DNA of 44,742 nt from Zygnema cylindricum (Eukaryota > Streptophyta > Zygnematophyceae > Zygnematales > Zygnemataceae). Below are positions 32,900 to 43,620 of this stretch, in pieces (position 1 is the first letter of the stretch; the number at the start of each line of letters is the position of its first letter). The notes beneath the pieces were generated by a model. The model did not search any database and was not told the origin of the DNA. It saw nothing but the letters and a program-made list of their open reading frames with translations. Both the position numbers and the translations under genes were made by a program. The stretch spans positions 407,708 to 452,449 of the forward strand of contig JBBHKE010001969.1 in NCBI GenBank assembly GCA_037447655.1, in the 5' to 3' direction.

Positions 32900-33900
32900 C
32901 TTTCTCAATGACTCTCAATAGAAAACTTGTCAATAATGTGAGATATTTCAAGTGTCAAGAGGGTTAGAGAAAGGAAAGGAAGAAGGGAGGGAGGACTTTT
33001 TGTTTTGTTTTCGTGTTGCTATCGAGTGTTTCAAATTTGTTAATATGTCAAGATGTTGAGTTAAATCCCTAAAAGTATATGTTGTTCCATCAATGTTATT
33101 GCATACGTAAAGATGAAAGCTACCATAATAACCATGAGAAAAAACGAAAAAAAATGAAAAAAACAGAAAACATCAAAATGCCACTCAAATCTTGCAATTC
33201 GAGAAAACTTTTCTTTTCCAAAAAACTAACAAAAGACGCCATTCCACTCGACAATTTTCGAGAAATTATGGTTAGATTTTGGTTAACCTAAACCTAACCA
33301 CTTGATGTGTGAATTTGAACTTTCAAGTTTGAACTTGGGAAGTTTCGTACGGTACGGTAGACAAACAAGACAGTTGACTTTAAGGGCAAACTATCCGTAC
33401 AGAGTATATTTAGAGAATTGTTACATGGACACCTCAAAATGTTAGATAAGCACGGCTAAAACAAATTCGTACGACATTTAAAGTTTGTATTGTTTAGGCG
33501 TGTAGATTGTTTAGACACGTTTTAACGTTTTTTATTTTTGCTTCTTTTTTGTCAAATTTTCTATAGTAAAGAGAGGTGACGAGTCTCTTGGAAAACACGG
33601 TTAAAATACCCCGTAAAGCTGGTCTAACTCATGTACGGTACACTGTGTATTGTTATAAGGATTAATGTTTTTTTTTCCGCTTAAAATATCTTTTCTCTGT
33701 ACATGTTTGTCGAATTTTGGATCGGACGGTTCCAATAAAAAACCATAATTCTCACCTTCCTATTGGTTGTCTCCAAATGATAATCCGACAAAAGTGTTCG
33801 AAGAAAAGGTTTTTGAAGTGGCGAAAAAATCATTAACCCTAATAGTGATACACGGTATACAGTACCATCTTGGCGCTAGGTATAGTACTGTATGGTGCAA
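32900..33900. other. Intergenic DNA, no feature seen
   Basis: AT-rich; short frames only; several GTACGG words (33345-33360, 33636-33645). Confidence 0.4.
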
Positions 33901-33961
33901 ATTCTTGACGAAAAATATAAATGGGTGGGCCATGAGTTAGAAGAGGCAGATTTACGGCTTA

Positions 33962-34702
33962 GATGGTGTTCCATCATACGAAAAGTGAGGTTCTTTACAG
34001 AAATCCGGACCTATCCGTACTACGTGGTACCTCTTATTTTATTTTTATACGCGAACAACATTATAGAAAATCTTGCCAATATTCTTCAAAGTTTTAGGAG
34101 GTAATAATGACCGTTGGATGTTTTTAGCGAAGCATTCACGTCGAAAGTTTTTGTAAATGGTGATGTACCTCCTCGAGGAGGTACATCACCATTTACATAA
34201 AAAAATTGAGACGCGACACTTTGGATAATCAATGTACGTGTCAAGACGACAACCAACGGAAATCGATAAATTTCGCACATGATATATGCATTCAAAAATT
34301 CAACAAAAATCACAAAAGTGATCTCTTAACGAGCTTTCGTCCCGCCATTTTTGTTACCGACCATTTGTCATACTATTTGTGGAAACGCTCATTCGTCAAG
34401 CGAAAAAGCATAAACCCTAAAACTAATGAGTTGGCATCTGACAAGCGTTTGCAAAGAGTATAAAATTTGTGTGGAATGATACCCTAGTATGCATGTACAT
34501 GGTATACAAATGAAGATTTCGACTTGAAGTTGGTCGGTGTAAAAAATATTTGAATTTTTCCAATATACGATCTTATGTTACGTGGTACCACTCATTCTTG
34601 AGCGCGTGGATTACAAACTTTGCATTACAAAACATCGTTCAAAGTGTAGCATTCTGTTATGTTCTTAGTACGATTACAAAATTTCCTGCTGGAACGCCAC
34701 CC
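33962..34702. mobile_element. Harbinger-like MITE, complete copy (741 bp)
   Basis: Left end GATGGTGTTCCATCA, right end GCTGGAACGCCACCC, TTA on both sides (33959-33961 and 34703-34705). Homologous to 19892-21731 across its length but without the nested MITE or the 130-bp duplication. A perfect palindrome is at 34152-34197. Confidence 0.75.
34152..34197. repeat. Perfect 46-bp palindrome
   Basis: Left half TGTAAATGGTGATGTACCTC then CTC; the right half is its exact reverse complement, centred on CTCGAG with no spacer. Flanking T and A runs extend the stem imperfectly. Confidence 0.97.
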
Positions 34703-34705
34703 TTA

Positions 34706-35460
34706 TTAGCATTAGTAACAATAATTTTTTCTAAACAATATTTATCTTTGACACTAATAGCGATTCACAATGTAATGGCGTCTTTTTTCAAGATTCGCTT
34801 TCAATTTGAAAAAAAAATGAAAAAAATGTCCCTACACGTTTCAAGCTTACCGCGAGCAAATATTGTGACGCTGCAACGTCTTTTTCGAAATTTTCCGTAC
34901 ATGAACGATAAAATTCCGTACATTTGTAATAGGATTTCGTATCTCTCTTAAAATCACATTACTACAAACATTTCAACCACACATTCCACACGTTGAAAAA
35001 TACACATCCACATTGGAAAACAGTCACATAAGGATAAACTTTAAATGAGAATAAGCTTCTGTCCACATAACATTAGCTTGCTCTCTTGCCCTCGTGGTTC
35101 AACCCTTCTTTTAAAGTGTTTTCCTTTACCCTCCACTCTTAAATAATTCTATCTCTTAACTTCTAAAACACTACTTAGTTAGTAAGAGATTCCAATTCAA
35201 AAATGTCAATTCTCCAATTTGGTTTTAATCGCTCAGGACCAAGATCAGTCAGAATTTCCACAAACTTTTCCAAATGAGAAAATGTCTAATCTCCTCTTAC
35301 CCTTCACTATTTATCTATCATCGCCCTGAACTCGCTAAGCCAGAGTCAACGCTCTGTTTGAACAGGTTTTTACCTGGGCCAATCATTGATCAGCAAGGAC
35401 TCGAAATGACTTATGTAAAAACGTGCGAAATCTCTTACAAACTACTTAGCACTTGACTAA
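34706..35460. other. Intergenic DNA, no feature seen
   Basis: No domain or repeat recognised on either strand. Confidence 0.4.
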
Positions 35461-35470
35461 CCAATCAAAC

Positions 35471-35669
35471 GTTACGTTTAACTGCGTAACATTTACGTGC
35501 TAAAGTGCGCGCCAAAGGAAACGCGACTTCGCACGAACGTGCGTCAGAAATTTTGCACGCGAAACTTCCTACGCAATTCCCTTAAGTGAAAGTGAGGTTT
35601 CGTACTAAAAATCATACGAAACGAACGACCTTGCATACTAAACGTTTCATTAAAACTTTATGAAACGTT
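35471..35669. repeat. Cluster of four perfect short hairpins
   Basis: GTTACG...CGTAAC (35471-35490), CGCACG-AA-CGTGCG (35530-35543), GTTTCGTA...TACGAAAC (35597-35622) and AACGTTTCAT...ATGAAACGTT (35641-35669). The stretch is also unusually rich in CpG for this window. Confidence 0.8.
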
Positions 35670-35728
35670 CACGTGAAATTTTGGTACTAATTTGTATTGT
35701 TGTGTATCGGTAAAAAACTAATCGCTAT

Positions 35729-36795
35729 TGTAGAAATTAATGGTCTTTTAAAGTATTTTCTAGGTCTGAATAGAAATAAAAAAGAAGCCGAGGCAGTCTA
35801 CCTCTAACTTCTCTCTCCAAACTCTCAAACTTGTCGTAGTCACTGAGAAGTTGGAGAGGAAGCTAGAGCCATGGCTACCTAGGCTATCCAGAGGTTTACG
35901 GGATATAAATATTAGTTTATTTATAATTAAGAATAAGTTTACTAAAATATATGTGTCGCTCCCAAAATTTGATCATGGAACCTATCGGCCGGTAAGTAGT
36001 CGGTAGCCGGTAGCTCTAACCGTTAAGTCTAGAGATAGTGTTACGTATTATAGAATTGATACTTAATTAAACATTTATACGTACGATAGTTCATTTAACT
36101 AAAATAGTTTTACGAGAGACATAGATCCAGTAAATGTAAAAGTACGGATTACGCTACGGATAAGAAACCAATACCGCGCATTTATTTCTTTACCGAAACG
36201 AATACCGCGCATGTATTTATTACGGTAACGATTAAATGTGAATTTAATCGGACAGCCGAAATTAAACGCCGAGATTGCGGAAGAGAATTTCGGCGGTTTT
36301 TGATCATAGCCACATCGGATGACACGTGGCGGAATGGCATTGGATCGCGGCATCCCCGAGGATTAAGGGAGCTAATTCGGATATACCACGTGTCGACATT
36401 TAGGCCATGTCGTACAATGTTCGTACAGAAAGTACATCGGCAGCTGTACTTTTACGTACGGAGGAGTAATCTGATTGGCTCCGTACATCAGTAGATAGAG
36501 TCTGTGAGAGAGATAGGACTTAAAAATATTAGAAGATAGGACCCTCTCTCCCAGAGAGCTTCTAAACAAAATGTCAACTTTGACCCTCCATAACTTACTA
36601 CTCAAGGGAGCAAATTCCGAGATTCTTTTTGCTATAAACTCGAAGAAGTCTTGCCTACACAGGGGTGTTGGTAGCCAGAGTTTCTGTCTGTCAGGGTGGC
36701 GGTTGTTTTTGCTGAAACACAAAGGGGTCAGAGTTATCCTAGAGGCTTCTTAGAAGTTGTCCACTCTGAGGACTTATGGAGGTCTCAGAGTTTCA
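35729..36795 (+). repeat. F3 5' LTR (1067 bp)
   Basis: TGTAGAAATTAATGG start, AGTTTCA end. The gag ATG at 36776 is inside it, 20 nt before the end. Contains a degraded antisense tRNA-like block near 35955-36030. Confidence 0.92.
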
Positions 36796-37750
36796 AGTTA
36801 TGGGCCCACCCTCTAGGGTACCAATCTTTAATGGAACTGGCTTCATATACTGGGAAAGTATGATGATAGGAGCTCTATGCGAAAAAAGGTATTGGGGGAT
36901 AGTGAGTGGACGGTTGGGGCGTCCATCAAGTCTCGGAATCCCTCCAGGGTTTGGAGGAAGCAGATTCACCAGGAAAGAGGATCCATCTTCAATGGAGGAA
37001 ACAAAGGAAGGAGAAGTGGTGGACAAAGGAAAGGAGAAGGAGGTGACCACACCAATAGCAACTGGTTCGGCATTCATGTCACCTATTCCGAGGAACGAGG
37101 AGAATGATACTGAAACCTGGGACTTCAACAATATGGCGGCAAAGCACTTCATCCTACGTCATCTCACTCAAGGACTTGCATGTCCTCATTTGCAGGTAGA
37201 AAGGACATCTGATCTTTGGATGGCTCTCATAGAGATGTACCGAAGTGGTACGATTCAGCAACAACAGTTGGCTGATCAAAAAGTTAAGGAGTAGGTATAC
37301 AAAGGGGGGAAGATGTTGGATTTTTGCAATGAGCTTGCTACACTCTTCATGGAGCTAGAGAGTGCGGGAAAAGATTTTAGTGAAAAGGAAAAGGTTAACT
37401 GTTTACTGATGAAGTTACCCGATGAGTTCGAAAACATAGTCAACCGTGTGCAGGACTTGCCGGACTCAAGGTGGATATGGAACTCAGTGGTAGGGATGAT
37501 TCTCGTTTGGGAGAATACGATTGAGATCCGAAGAGGAGGAAAGAGTGGCCAAGCCTTGGCAACTGCAACCGATTGGAGGAACAAGGATTCCCGGAAACCG
37601 GTCAGAAACTATGGGGGGAGGGAGCAGAAAAATCAGACTGACGAGTTTGGACCAAGGGCTCCCAAAGGTTTATGTCATTTTTGTAAGAAACCTGGGCACT
37701 ATAAGGCAGAGTGCACTAAGATAACCGAGCTTCGGTTAAAGGAGGGGTAG
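36776..37750 (+). pseudogene. gag: F3 copia gag with zinc knuckle
   Basis: Frame from ATG 36776: VPIFNGTGFIYWESMMIGAL is the gag N-terminal motif, then a UBN2-like helical region. It is interrupted by one TAG at 37292-37294 and continues in the same frame to the zinc knuckle CHFCKKPGHYKAEC (37673-37714) and a second TAG at 37748. A non-template-like insert of about 80 residues (36935-37100, rich in Lys, Glu and Gly) separates the N-terminal motif from the helical part and is absent in F1 gag. Gag forms the particle in the cytoplasm. The first stop would remove the RNA-binding end. Confidence 0.85.
36797..36810 (+). other. F3 primer binding site (half-tRNA initiator Met)
   Basis: GTTATGGGCCCACC starts one base after the LTR end. 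It is the complement of the anticodon stem-loop of plant initiator tRNA-Met (known tRNA sequence). It is translated as VMGPP within gag. Confidence 0.8.
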
Positions 37751-38158
37751 ACCGGTGGTACCCCGAGAGGAAAGAAAAAGGCCCTTGTGACACAGGTACA
37801 TGAGGCGGAATCCGAGGACGAGGACGATGACTCCTTTTGGATGAGGAGTTGGAGGCGAAAAATGAGGTCAAAATTCCACAAAGGCAGAAATGTGCTTACG
37901 GTGGATTAAAAGGTGAAGCAGGCAAGATTATAGATTCAGGTGCCTCCATGCACATGTGTAAGGATAGGCACCTGTTCACCTAGATAAGAAATATTCTCAC
38001 CGTAGAGATAGAGTACGGGGCTGGGAGGATAGTCACCACTACTGTTGTAGTATCTGTAGATTTAAAAGTGTTAGTAGAAAGAAAGACATCCATAGTAACA
38101 TTCTCCGATGTATTGTTTATTCCGGAGCTGAACAAAAACCTCCTCTCTACATCCGTCT
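37751..38158 (+). pseudogene. F3 copia protease region
   Basis: Aspartic protease signature DSGAS at 37933-37947, followed by MHMCKDRHLFT and, after a TAG, the region ending DVLFIPELNKNLLS that closes copia protease. It cleaves Gag-Pol in related elements. The frame differs from gag by one position. It ends at about 38158 where integrase should begin. Confidence 0.75.
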
Positions 38159-40096
38159 GTGGATCCCTTCAAATATACAAAGTCAGTAAAAATCAGATTT
38201 GAGTCAAAAAATTCGGATGACTTTGAGCTTCCTAACTATCCAAGTTTGAGAGAAGATGATATTCTTGCAGGTACAAATCAGACCGAAAAGGACTCGGCTG
38301 TGGAAACTCCAATGACAACTCTACCCGAAGCGGAAGACGTGGTGGAAATTGATTCCGAATCAAGGGATAGGGGAGAAGCCGAGTTTGTTCGAAAAAATCC
38401 ACGAGAACCATCTATTCCGGCCTCAGGTTTTGAAGGGGGAAAAAGAAGTAGCAAAAGACTCCAAGAAAAACAGGTTAATAACAAGGTAACTAAACTATCT
38501 CATCAAAAAGAACCTCAAACTTATGGAGAGGCGATGACTTGTCCAGAAAGAAATCGGTGGAAGACAGCCATCAATGAGGAGATGGCCTCAATTATGGCAG
38601 CCGATACTTGGGAGCTGGTGGATTGTCCACCTAACCGAAAATGAATCGGTTGTAAGTGGGTTTTCAAATTAAAACTGAACTCAGATAACACAATTGAGCG
38701 CTACAAGGCCCGATTAGTGGCAAAGGGATTAACACAAAAGGAGGGAATTGACTATGAGGAAACCTTTGCCCCGGTGGTCATATTTCCCTCTGTCCGCATA
38801 CATCTCAGCCTGGCAGCAGCGAAAGACATGGATCGGCACCAGATGGACATCAACACAACCTTTTTGCATGGATAATTGGAAGAGGAGATCTTCATGCGAT
38901 AACCCGAAGGGTTTGTGGAGGAAAGAGAGGAGAGTAAGGTATGTCGGCTGATTAAATCTCTTTATGGTTGGACACAGGCGCCTCGACAGTGGAATAAGAA
39001 GCTTGATGAGTTTCTTACAGGTCTGGGATATATCTGGATCAGCTCAGATCACTCAATCTATGTTTTCGTAGATGAGGAAGGTTTGATATTTATTGCAATT
39101 TATGTTGATGATTTGCTTGTTTTAAGTAAATCAATGGAAAAAAATTAATAAACTGAAAACTGATCTTAAGGGGAGATTTGAAATGAAGGATATGGGGGAA
39201 GCAAAATATGTTTTGGGAATTCAAGTAGAGAGAGACCAAAAAAGAAAAATTACAAGATTGACTCAAAAAGAAGCAATAGGGAACATGCTTGAAAAATTTC
39301 AAATGGATAAAGCTAATAGTTGTACAACTCCAATGGAGTTGAAGAAGGGAAGTGAGGGGAGTGAGGAAGAAGGAGTCATAGTCTTAAACGAGGAATTATC
39401 TCCTGAAGAACAAAAGTTCATGCAGACTATTCCTTACAGGCAAGTAGTGGGAAGTCTAATCTATTTTATGAATTGTACCCGGCCGGATTTAGCTGTAGCT
39501 GTAGTAGTGCTGAGTAGAAGTCTAAATGCTCCCACTAAGAGGGATTGGGAGGCAACTAAAAGAGTCCTTAGATATTTGATAGGAACTAGGGATCTATGGT
39601 TGCATTTGGGTGGGGAGAATACTGACATCAGTACTTGGAGAGATGTCAGTTATGGTGATGCTCCGATGATGAGATGCACTTTTGGATATGTATTATATGT
39701 GGGTGATGGGGTTTGCCGTTGGAGTAGCAAACAACAAAAAAGTTATTGCTCAGTCCACCATGGAGGCTGAGTATATGGCCTCTTGCTCTGCTGTAAAAGA
39801 ATTGATGTGGGTCAAGTCTTTGCTTGGTGAGCTTGGTCACCTTAAGAGTGCTGTGCAGAAAATATTTTGTGATAATCAGGGAGCAATCGCTATTTCTGCC
39901 AATCCTAAACATCATTTTAAAGCCAAACACATGGAAATTAGTTTCAGCTTTGTTAGAGAGAAGTAGAAAACAAAATAATCAGTTTAAAGTATCGACTAGA
40001 TAGTGAGATGGTAGCAGATATGATGACCAAACCTGTGCCTTCCCCTAAGCTAATTTTCTGCAGGGAGAAGTGTAGTCTGAAATTAAAGATTGACTA
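38159..40096 (+). pseudogene. pol: F3 reverse transcriptase and RNase H
   Basis: The frame opens in the integrase-reverse transcriptase linker (acidic, FELPNYPSLREDD), then TYGEAM...WKTAINEEM, WELVDCPPNRK and, after a TGA at 38642, GCKWVFKLK...RYKARLVAKG, YEETFAPVV and YVDD at 39101-39112. Stops follow HG and MR near 38873 and 38901; an extra A shifts frame near 39143. RNase H (39400-39960) has PYRQVVGSLIYF and WSSKQQK, then a frameshift in an A-run near 39738, and STMEAEYMAS...CDNQGAIAIS. The C-terminus (ADMMTKPVPSPK) reaches TAG at 40094. Integrase is absent, so the copy is defective. Confidence 0.85.
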
Positions 40097-40102
40097 GAAA
40101 AT

Positions 40103-40110
40103 AAAGGGAG
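40103..40110 (+). other. F3 polypurine tract
   Basis: AAAGGGAG directly before the 3' LTR TGTAAAAATT. The same GGGAG|TG boundary occurs in F1 (44584-44595, minus strand) and F2 (31220-31229). Confidence 0.8.
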
Positions 40111-41176
40111 TGTAAAAATTAATGGTCTTTTAAAGTATTTTTTAGGTCTGAATAGAAATAAGAAAGAAGCCGAAGCAGTCTACCTCTAACTTCTCTCTCC
40201 AAACTCTCAAACTTGTCGCAGTCACTGAGAAGTTGGAGAGGAAGCTAGAGCCATGGCTACCTAGGCTATCCAGAGGTTTACGGGATAAAAATATTAGTTT
40301 ATTTATAATTAAGAATAAGTTTACTAAAATATATGTGTCGCCTACAGGATTTGATCCTGGAACCTGCCGGCCGGTAAGTAGTCGGTAGCCGGTAGCTCTA
40401 ACCGTTAAGTCTAGAGATAGTGTTACGTATTATAGGGATTGATAATTAATTAAACATTTATACATAGGATAGTTCATTTAATTGAATAGTTTTACGGGAG
40501 ACATAGATCTAGTAAATGTAAAAGTACGGATTACGCTAGGATAAGAAACCAATACCGCGCATTTATTTCTTTACCGAAACGAATATCGCGCATGTATTTA
40601 TTACAGCTACGACTAAATGTGAATTTAATCGGACAGCCAAAATTAAACGTCGAGATCGCGGAAGAGAATTTCGGCGGTTTTTGATCAAAACCACATCGGA
40701 TGACACGTGGCGGAATGGCATTGGATCGCGGCATCCCCGAGGATTAAGGGAGTGAATCCGGATATACCACGTGTCGACATTTAGGCCATGTCGTACAATG
40801 TTCGTACAGAAAGTACATCGGCAGCTGTACTTTTACGTACGGAGGAGTAATCTGATTGGCTCCGTACATCAGTAGATAGAGTCTGTGAGAGAGATAGGAC
40901 TTAGAAAAAATTAGGAGATAGGACCCTCTGTCCCAGAGAGCTTCTATACAAAAGGTCAACTTTGACCCTCCATAACTTACTGCTCAAGGGAGCAAATTCA
41001 GTGATTCTTTTTGCTATAAACTCAGGGGAGTCTTGCCTACATAGGGGAACAAGTGGCTAGAGTTTTTGTCTGTCGGGTGGCAGTTGTTTTTGCTGAAACA
41101 CAAAAGGGTCAGATTTATCCTAGAGGCTTCTTAGAAGCTGTCTACTCTGAGGACTCATGTAGGTCTCAGAGTTTCA
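40111..41176 (+). repeat. F3 3' LTR (1066 bp)
   Basis: Same sequence as 35729-36795 with scattered differences; ends AGTTTCA followed by target duplication GCTAT. Confidence 0.92.
40340..40412 (-). other. tRNA-like (Pol III promoter-like) block antisense in F3 LTR
   Basis: On the minus strand an A-box-like CTTAACGGTTAGAGC (40409-40395) is followed about 45 nt later by a B-box/T-arm-like CAGGATCAAATCCTG (40359-40345), which forms a 5-bp stem. No full cloverleaf or clear anticodon. Probably a tRNA or SINE relic trapped in the LTR. Confidence 0.4.
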
Positions 41177-42151
41177 GCTATAACATCGATACCCATAGTT
41201 ATCGGTTATCGAACGGTCAGAGGTCCCGATATATCGATAGGAGACCAACAAATTCTATACCGACGATAACTTAAAAAATATATAGTACGCATACTATAAT
41301 ACTTATACGCATACTTAAGTACTTAATATTATACTGTTTTACATTATTTACATTATATAGCATGGAATGCCATGTATAACAATATGTTCCGTATCTATTT
41401 AACTGATAATTATTACGGACACCGTAACACGTAAACGTAGACAAATTTAAAATAATACTTTATATTTCTAAAACTATTCTACCGAAATAAAAATAATAAA
41501 ATACATTTTAAAACTTGAGAATCAAACTTTTTAAAAATGATAAAGGAAAGACGAACAGAGCAAACTGAACCGTCGATGTCAAATTCTTACGGATTTTAAC
41601 CTTTTTACGAAAACTATGTAGCATTCGTCTTTTTCATACTTTTCGTAAATTTTGTGTAAATTTCGATGTACGGCCATGTACAAAAACATACCAAATCCGT
41701 AATCATAGAAAATTTATAGAAATCTTTAAAAGTACGAAAATTTATCAGAAATGTTCGAAATTGTATGTACCCTAAAAAACATAAAAGTACGGAATATCTA
41801 CGGCAACCGTACTGAAATATAAAAGAGCCTACGGCAATGTACCTTAGAAACCCTAAAAAATCCCATAAAAAAGCCCTAAAATTTACCAACAACGACTGAC
41901 ATTGTACGTAATTGTAAAAATATTGTACCGGTACAAAGTAAGATATGCATTTTACTAACTTTTTATCATCGTTTGATGCATACCGTACATAATATTAGTT
42001 AGTTTATACCGTGCGTAATATGGGCACGGAACATCTATGGACTGAACACATTTGTCAGACTGCCGCCATTTACAGCCACCATATTTATCTGTACGACGGT
42101 ACAATTATCGCCGATAGTTATCGATATTGGTATTATCACCGTAAATAACCC

Positions 42152-42175
42152 GTATATATATATATATATATATAT
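42152..42175. repeat. (TA)12 microsatellite
   Basis: Alternating TA run inside the hAT-like element. Confidence 0.9.
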
Positions 42176-42301
42176 CGGTTTTTTATCGGCGATAACACCG
42201 ATGGTGATATATCGTACCAATATATCGATTATTAGGTACCCGCAAAAAGGTTCATATCGGTTATCAACAAATCCTTACCGATACACAACACTACTAATTT
42301 G

Positions 42302-42726
42302 AACCTTAACCAGTTTCAATGATACCTACTTGTTATTTAGACCTAGTACCGTCACCTGACTACACCCATCGCTATAACTTTTGAAATATAGCTCCAAATC
42401 GCGTGATTCTTTCACAAACGTCTACCAAATTTAGTACTCTATAATCAAAACACCTAAATACCGTTTTACAAACAAGTTCTATCCGCTGTTACTGTTATAT
42501 CATCCCCTCCTTATTTTTAACTAACCTTAGTTAAAACACCTTTCATTATAAAGACGAGACTTCTATATTATAACCCCTCCAATACTTTTATAAAAACTCC
42601 GAACTTTTATCTTCTATAGTCAATTCATCATCTAGCCGTCTTAGATAGTGTACTTTGCCAGAATATAGTATTGCTGACCTTGAACCGTTGACCAACCCAA
42701 TCTATTACCCATCTGTGGACTTCAGG
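42302..42726. other. Flank of hAT element and gypsy 3' region, no clear feature
   Basis: AT-rich. Minus-strand sequence after the integrase stop may hold gypsy 3' untranslated DNA; no LTR boundary recognised. Confidence 0.35.
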
Positions 42727-43620
42727 TTATAGACTTATTGAGGAATCCAATTTGAATTCTCCTTCAGTTGGTCGAAGATTCGCTGGTTTCAATTGGCTGA
42801 TGTGTATTACTTGATGGATTTTTGTTGAAGGGGGAAAGTCCAGTTTGGCAGCAACTGATGATATCATCTTGATTACACTAAATGGTCCAATGTACTTAGG
42901 AACAAATTTCCCCTTAGGATCCGATTGTCCCTTGATCTTGCATCTATAATAAGTTCTAGAAAGCCAAACCTTGTCACCTGTGCGTACCACCCAATCACCC
43001 CGTTTGCGGTTAACATTTAATTCTTGCCTCTTTTGTGCCTCCACTAATGCATCCCGAACAATTTTCCAAACTCTTTGCACGTATTCCCAAAATTCTGTTC
43101 CAAAACCTCTATACTCTTGAGTGACCCTTGTTATTAAGTCTAATGCTTCTCTAGGTTGGTATCCGTATGAATTTTCAAATGGTGAGAATCCTGTACTAGC
43201 ATGTTTACATGAATTGTATGCAAATTCCATTTATGGTAGTTTGGGTTCCCATGTGTTTTGAACTTCACTGCAAATTGTCCTAAGAATTTCCTCTAGTGTA
43301 CGGTTCATCCTCTCTGTTTGTCCATCTATTTGAGGATTATTAGAGGTAGTCATTTTCAATTCAGTAACTAAATCTTGCTATAATTCTTTCCAAAATGCAA
43401 ACGTAAATTTAAAATCCCTATCTCTAACCATAAACAGAGGGACTCTAAGATGTTTGACCACGTTGTCAAAATAAAAGATTGCAATATCTACAACAAAATA
43501 TAGTCTTGAAAAGGATAAAGATAACCATTTTACTAAACCTATCGACTACGACCATGATACTTTCATTTCTTTTAGATGTAGCAGGCAACCTGACGATAAA
43601 ATTCATACTAACAGATTCCG
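42727..43620 (-). pseudogene. Ty3/gypsy integrase, interrupted by F1 LTR D
   Basis: Minus strand, from the LTR D junction: VSMNFIVRLPATSKRNESIM then VVVDRFSK (first catalytic Asp), VRDRDFKFTFAFWKEL (second Asp), NPQIDGQTERMNRTLEE (catalytic Glu), then MEFAYNSCKHASTGFSPFE (43230 onwards) and a C-terminal GDKVWLS...YIGPFSVIK...HVIHISQLKP-type tail to a stop at 42727. At least three stops or frame breaks lie upstream of 43230. Integrase inserts the cDNA into the chromosome. The rest of pol should lie to the right of LTR D, beyond the window. Confidence 0.85.

Larger units (their letters stand above)
35729..41176 (+). mobile_element. F3 Ty1/copia element, full ends, integrase deleted
   Basis: 5' LTR 35729-36795, half-tRNA primer site, gag, protease, reverse transcriptase, RNase H, polypurine tract (40103-40110) and 3' LTR 40111-41176. 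The 5-bp duplication GCTAT is at 35724-35728 and 41177-41181, placing the insertion inside the hAT-like element. At 5448 bp it still has both ends, but the interior has lost integrase and carries several stops and frameshifts. LTR differences of several percent by eye suggest an older insertion than F1 element I. Confidence 0.9.
35695..42293. mobile_element. hAT-like element (about 1.15 kb) split by the F3 copia
   Basis: Left end TATTGTTGTGTATCGGTAA (35695-35713); the right end is the reverse complement of TAGTGTTGTGTATCGGTAA (42275-42293): 18 of 19 match. The 8-bp duplication CTAATTTG is at 35687-35694 and 42294-42301. TA(G/T)TG ends and an 8-bp duplication fit hAT. No transposase is seen, so it is non-autonomous. 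The right part (41182-42293) is rich in TATCGGT/ACCGATA words in both orientations. Confidence 0.75.

Noticed and set aside
36793-37152. Minus-strand 119-aa ORF
   Set aside because: Antisense of F3 gag; the plus frame has the zinc knuckle context.
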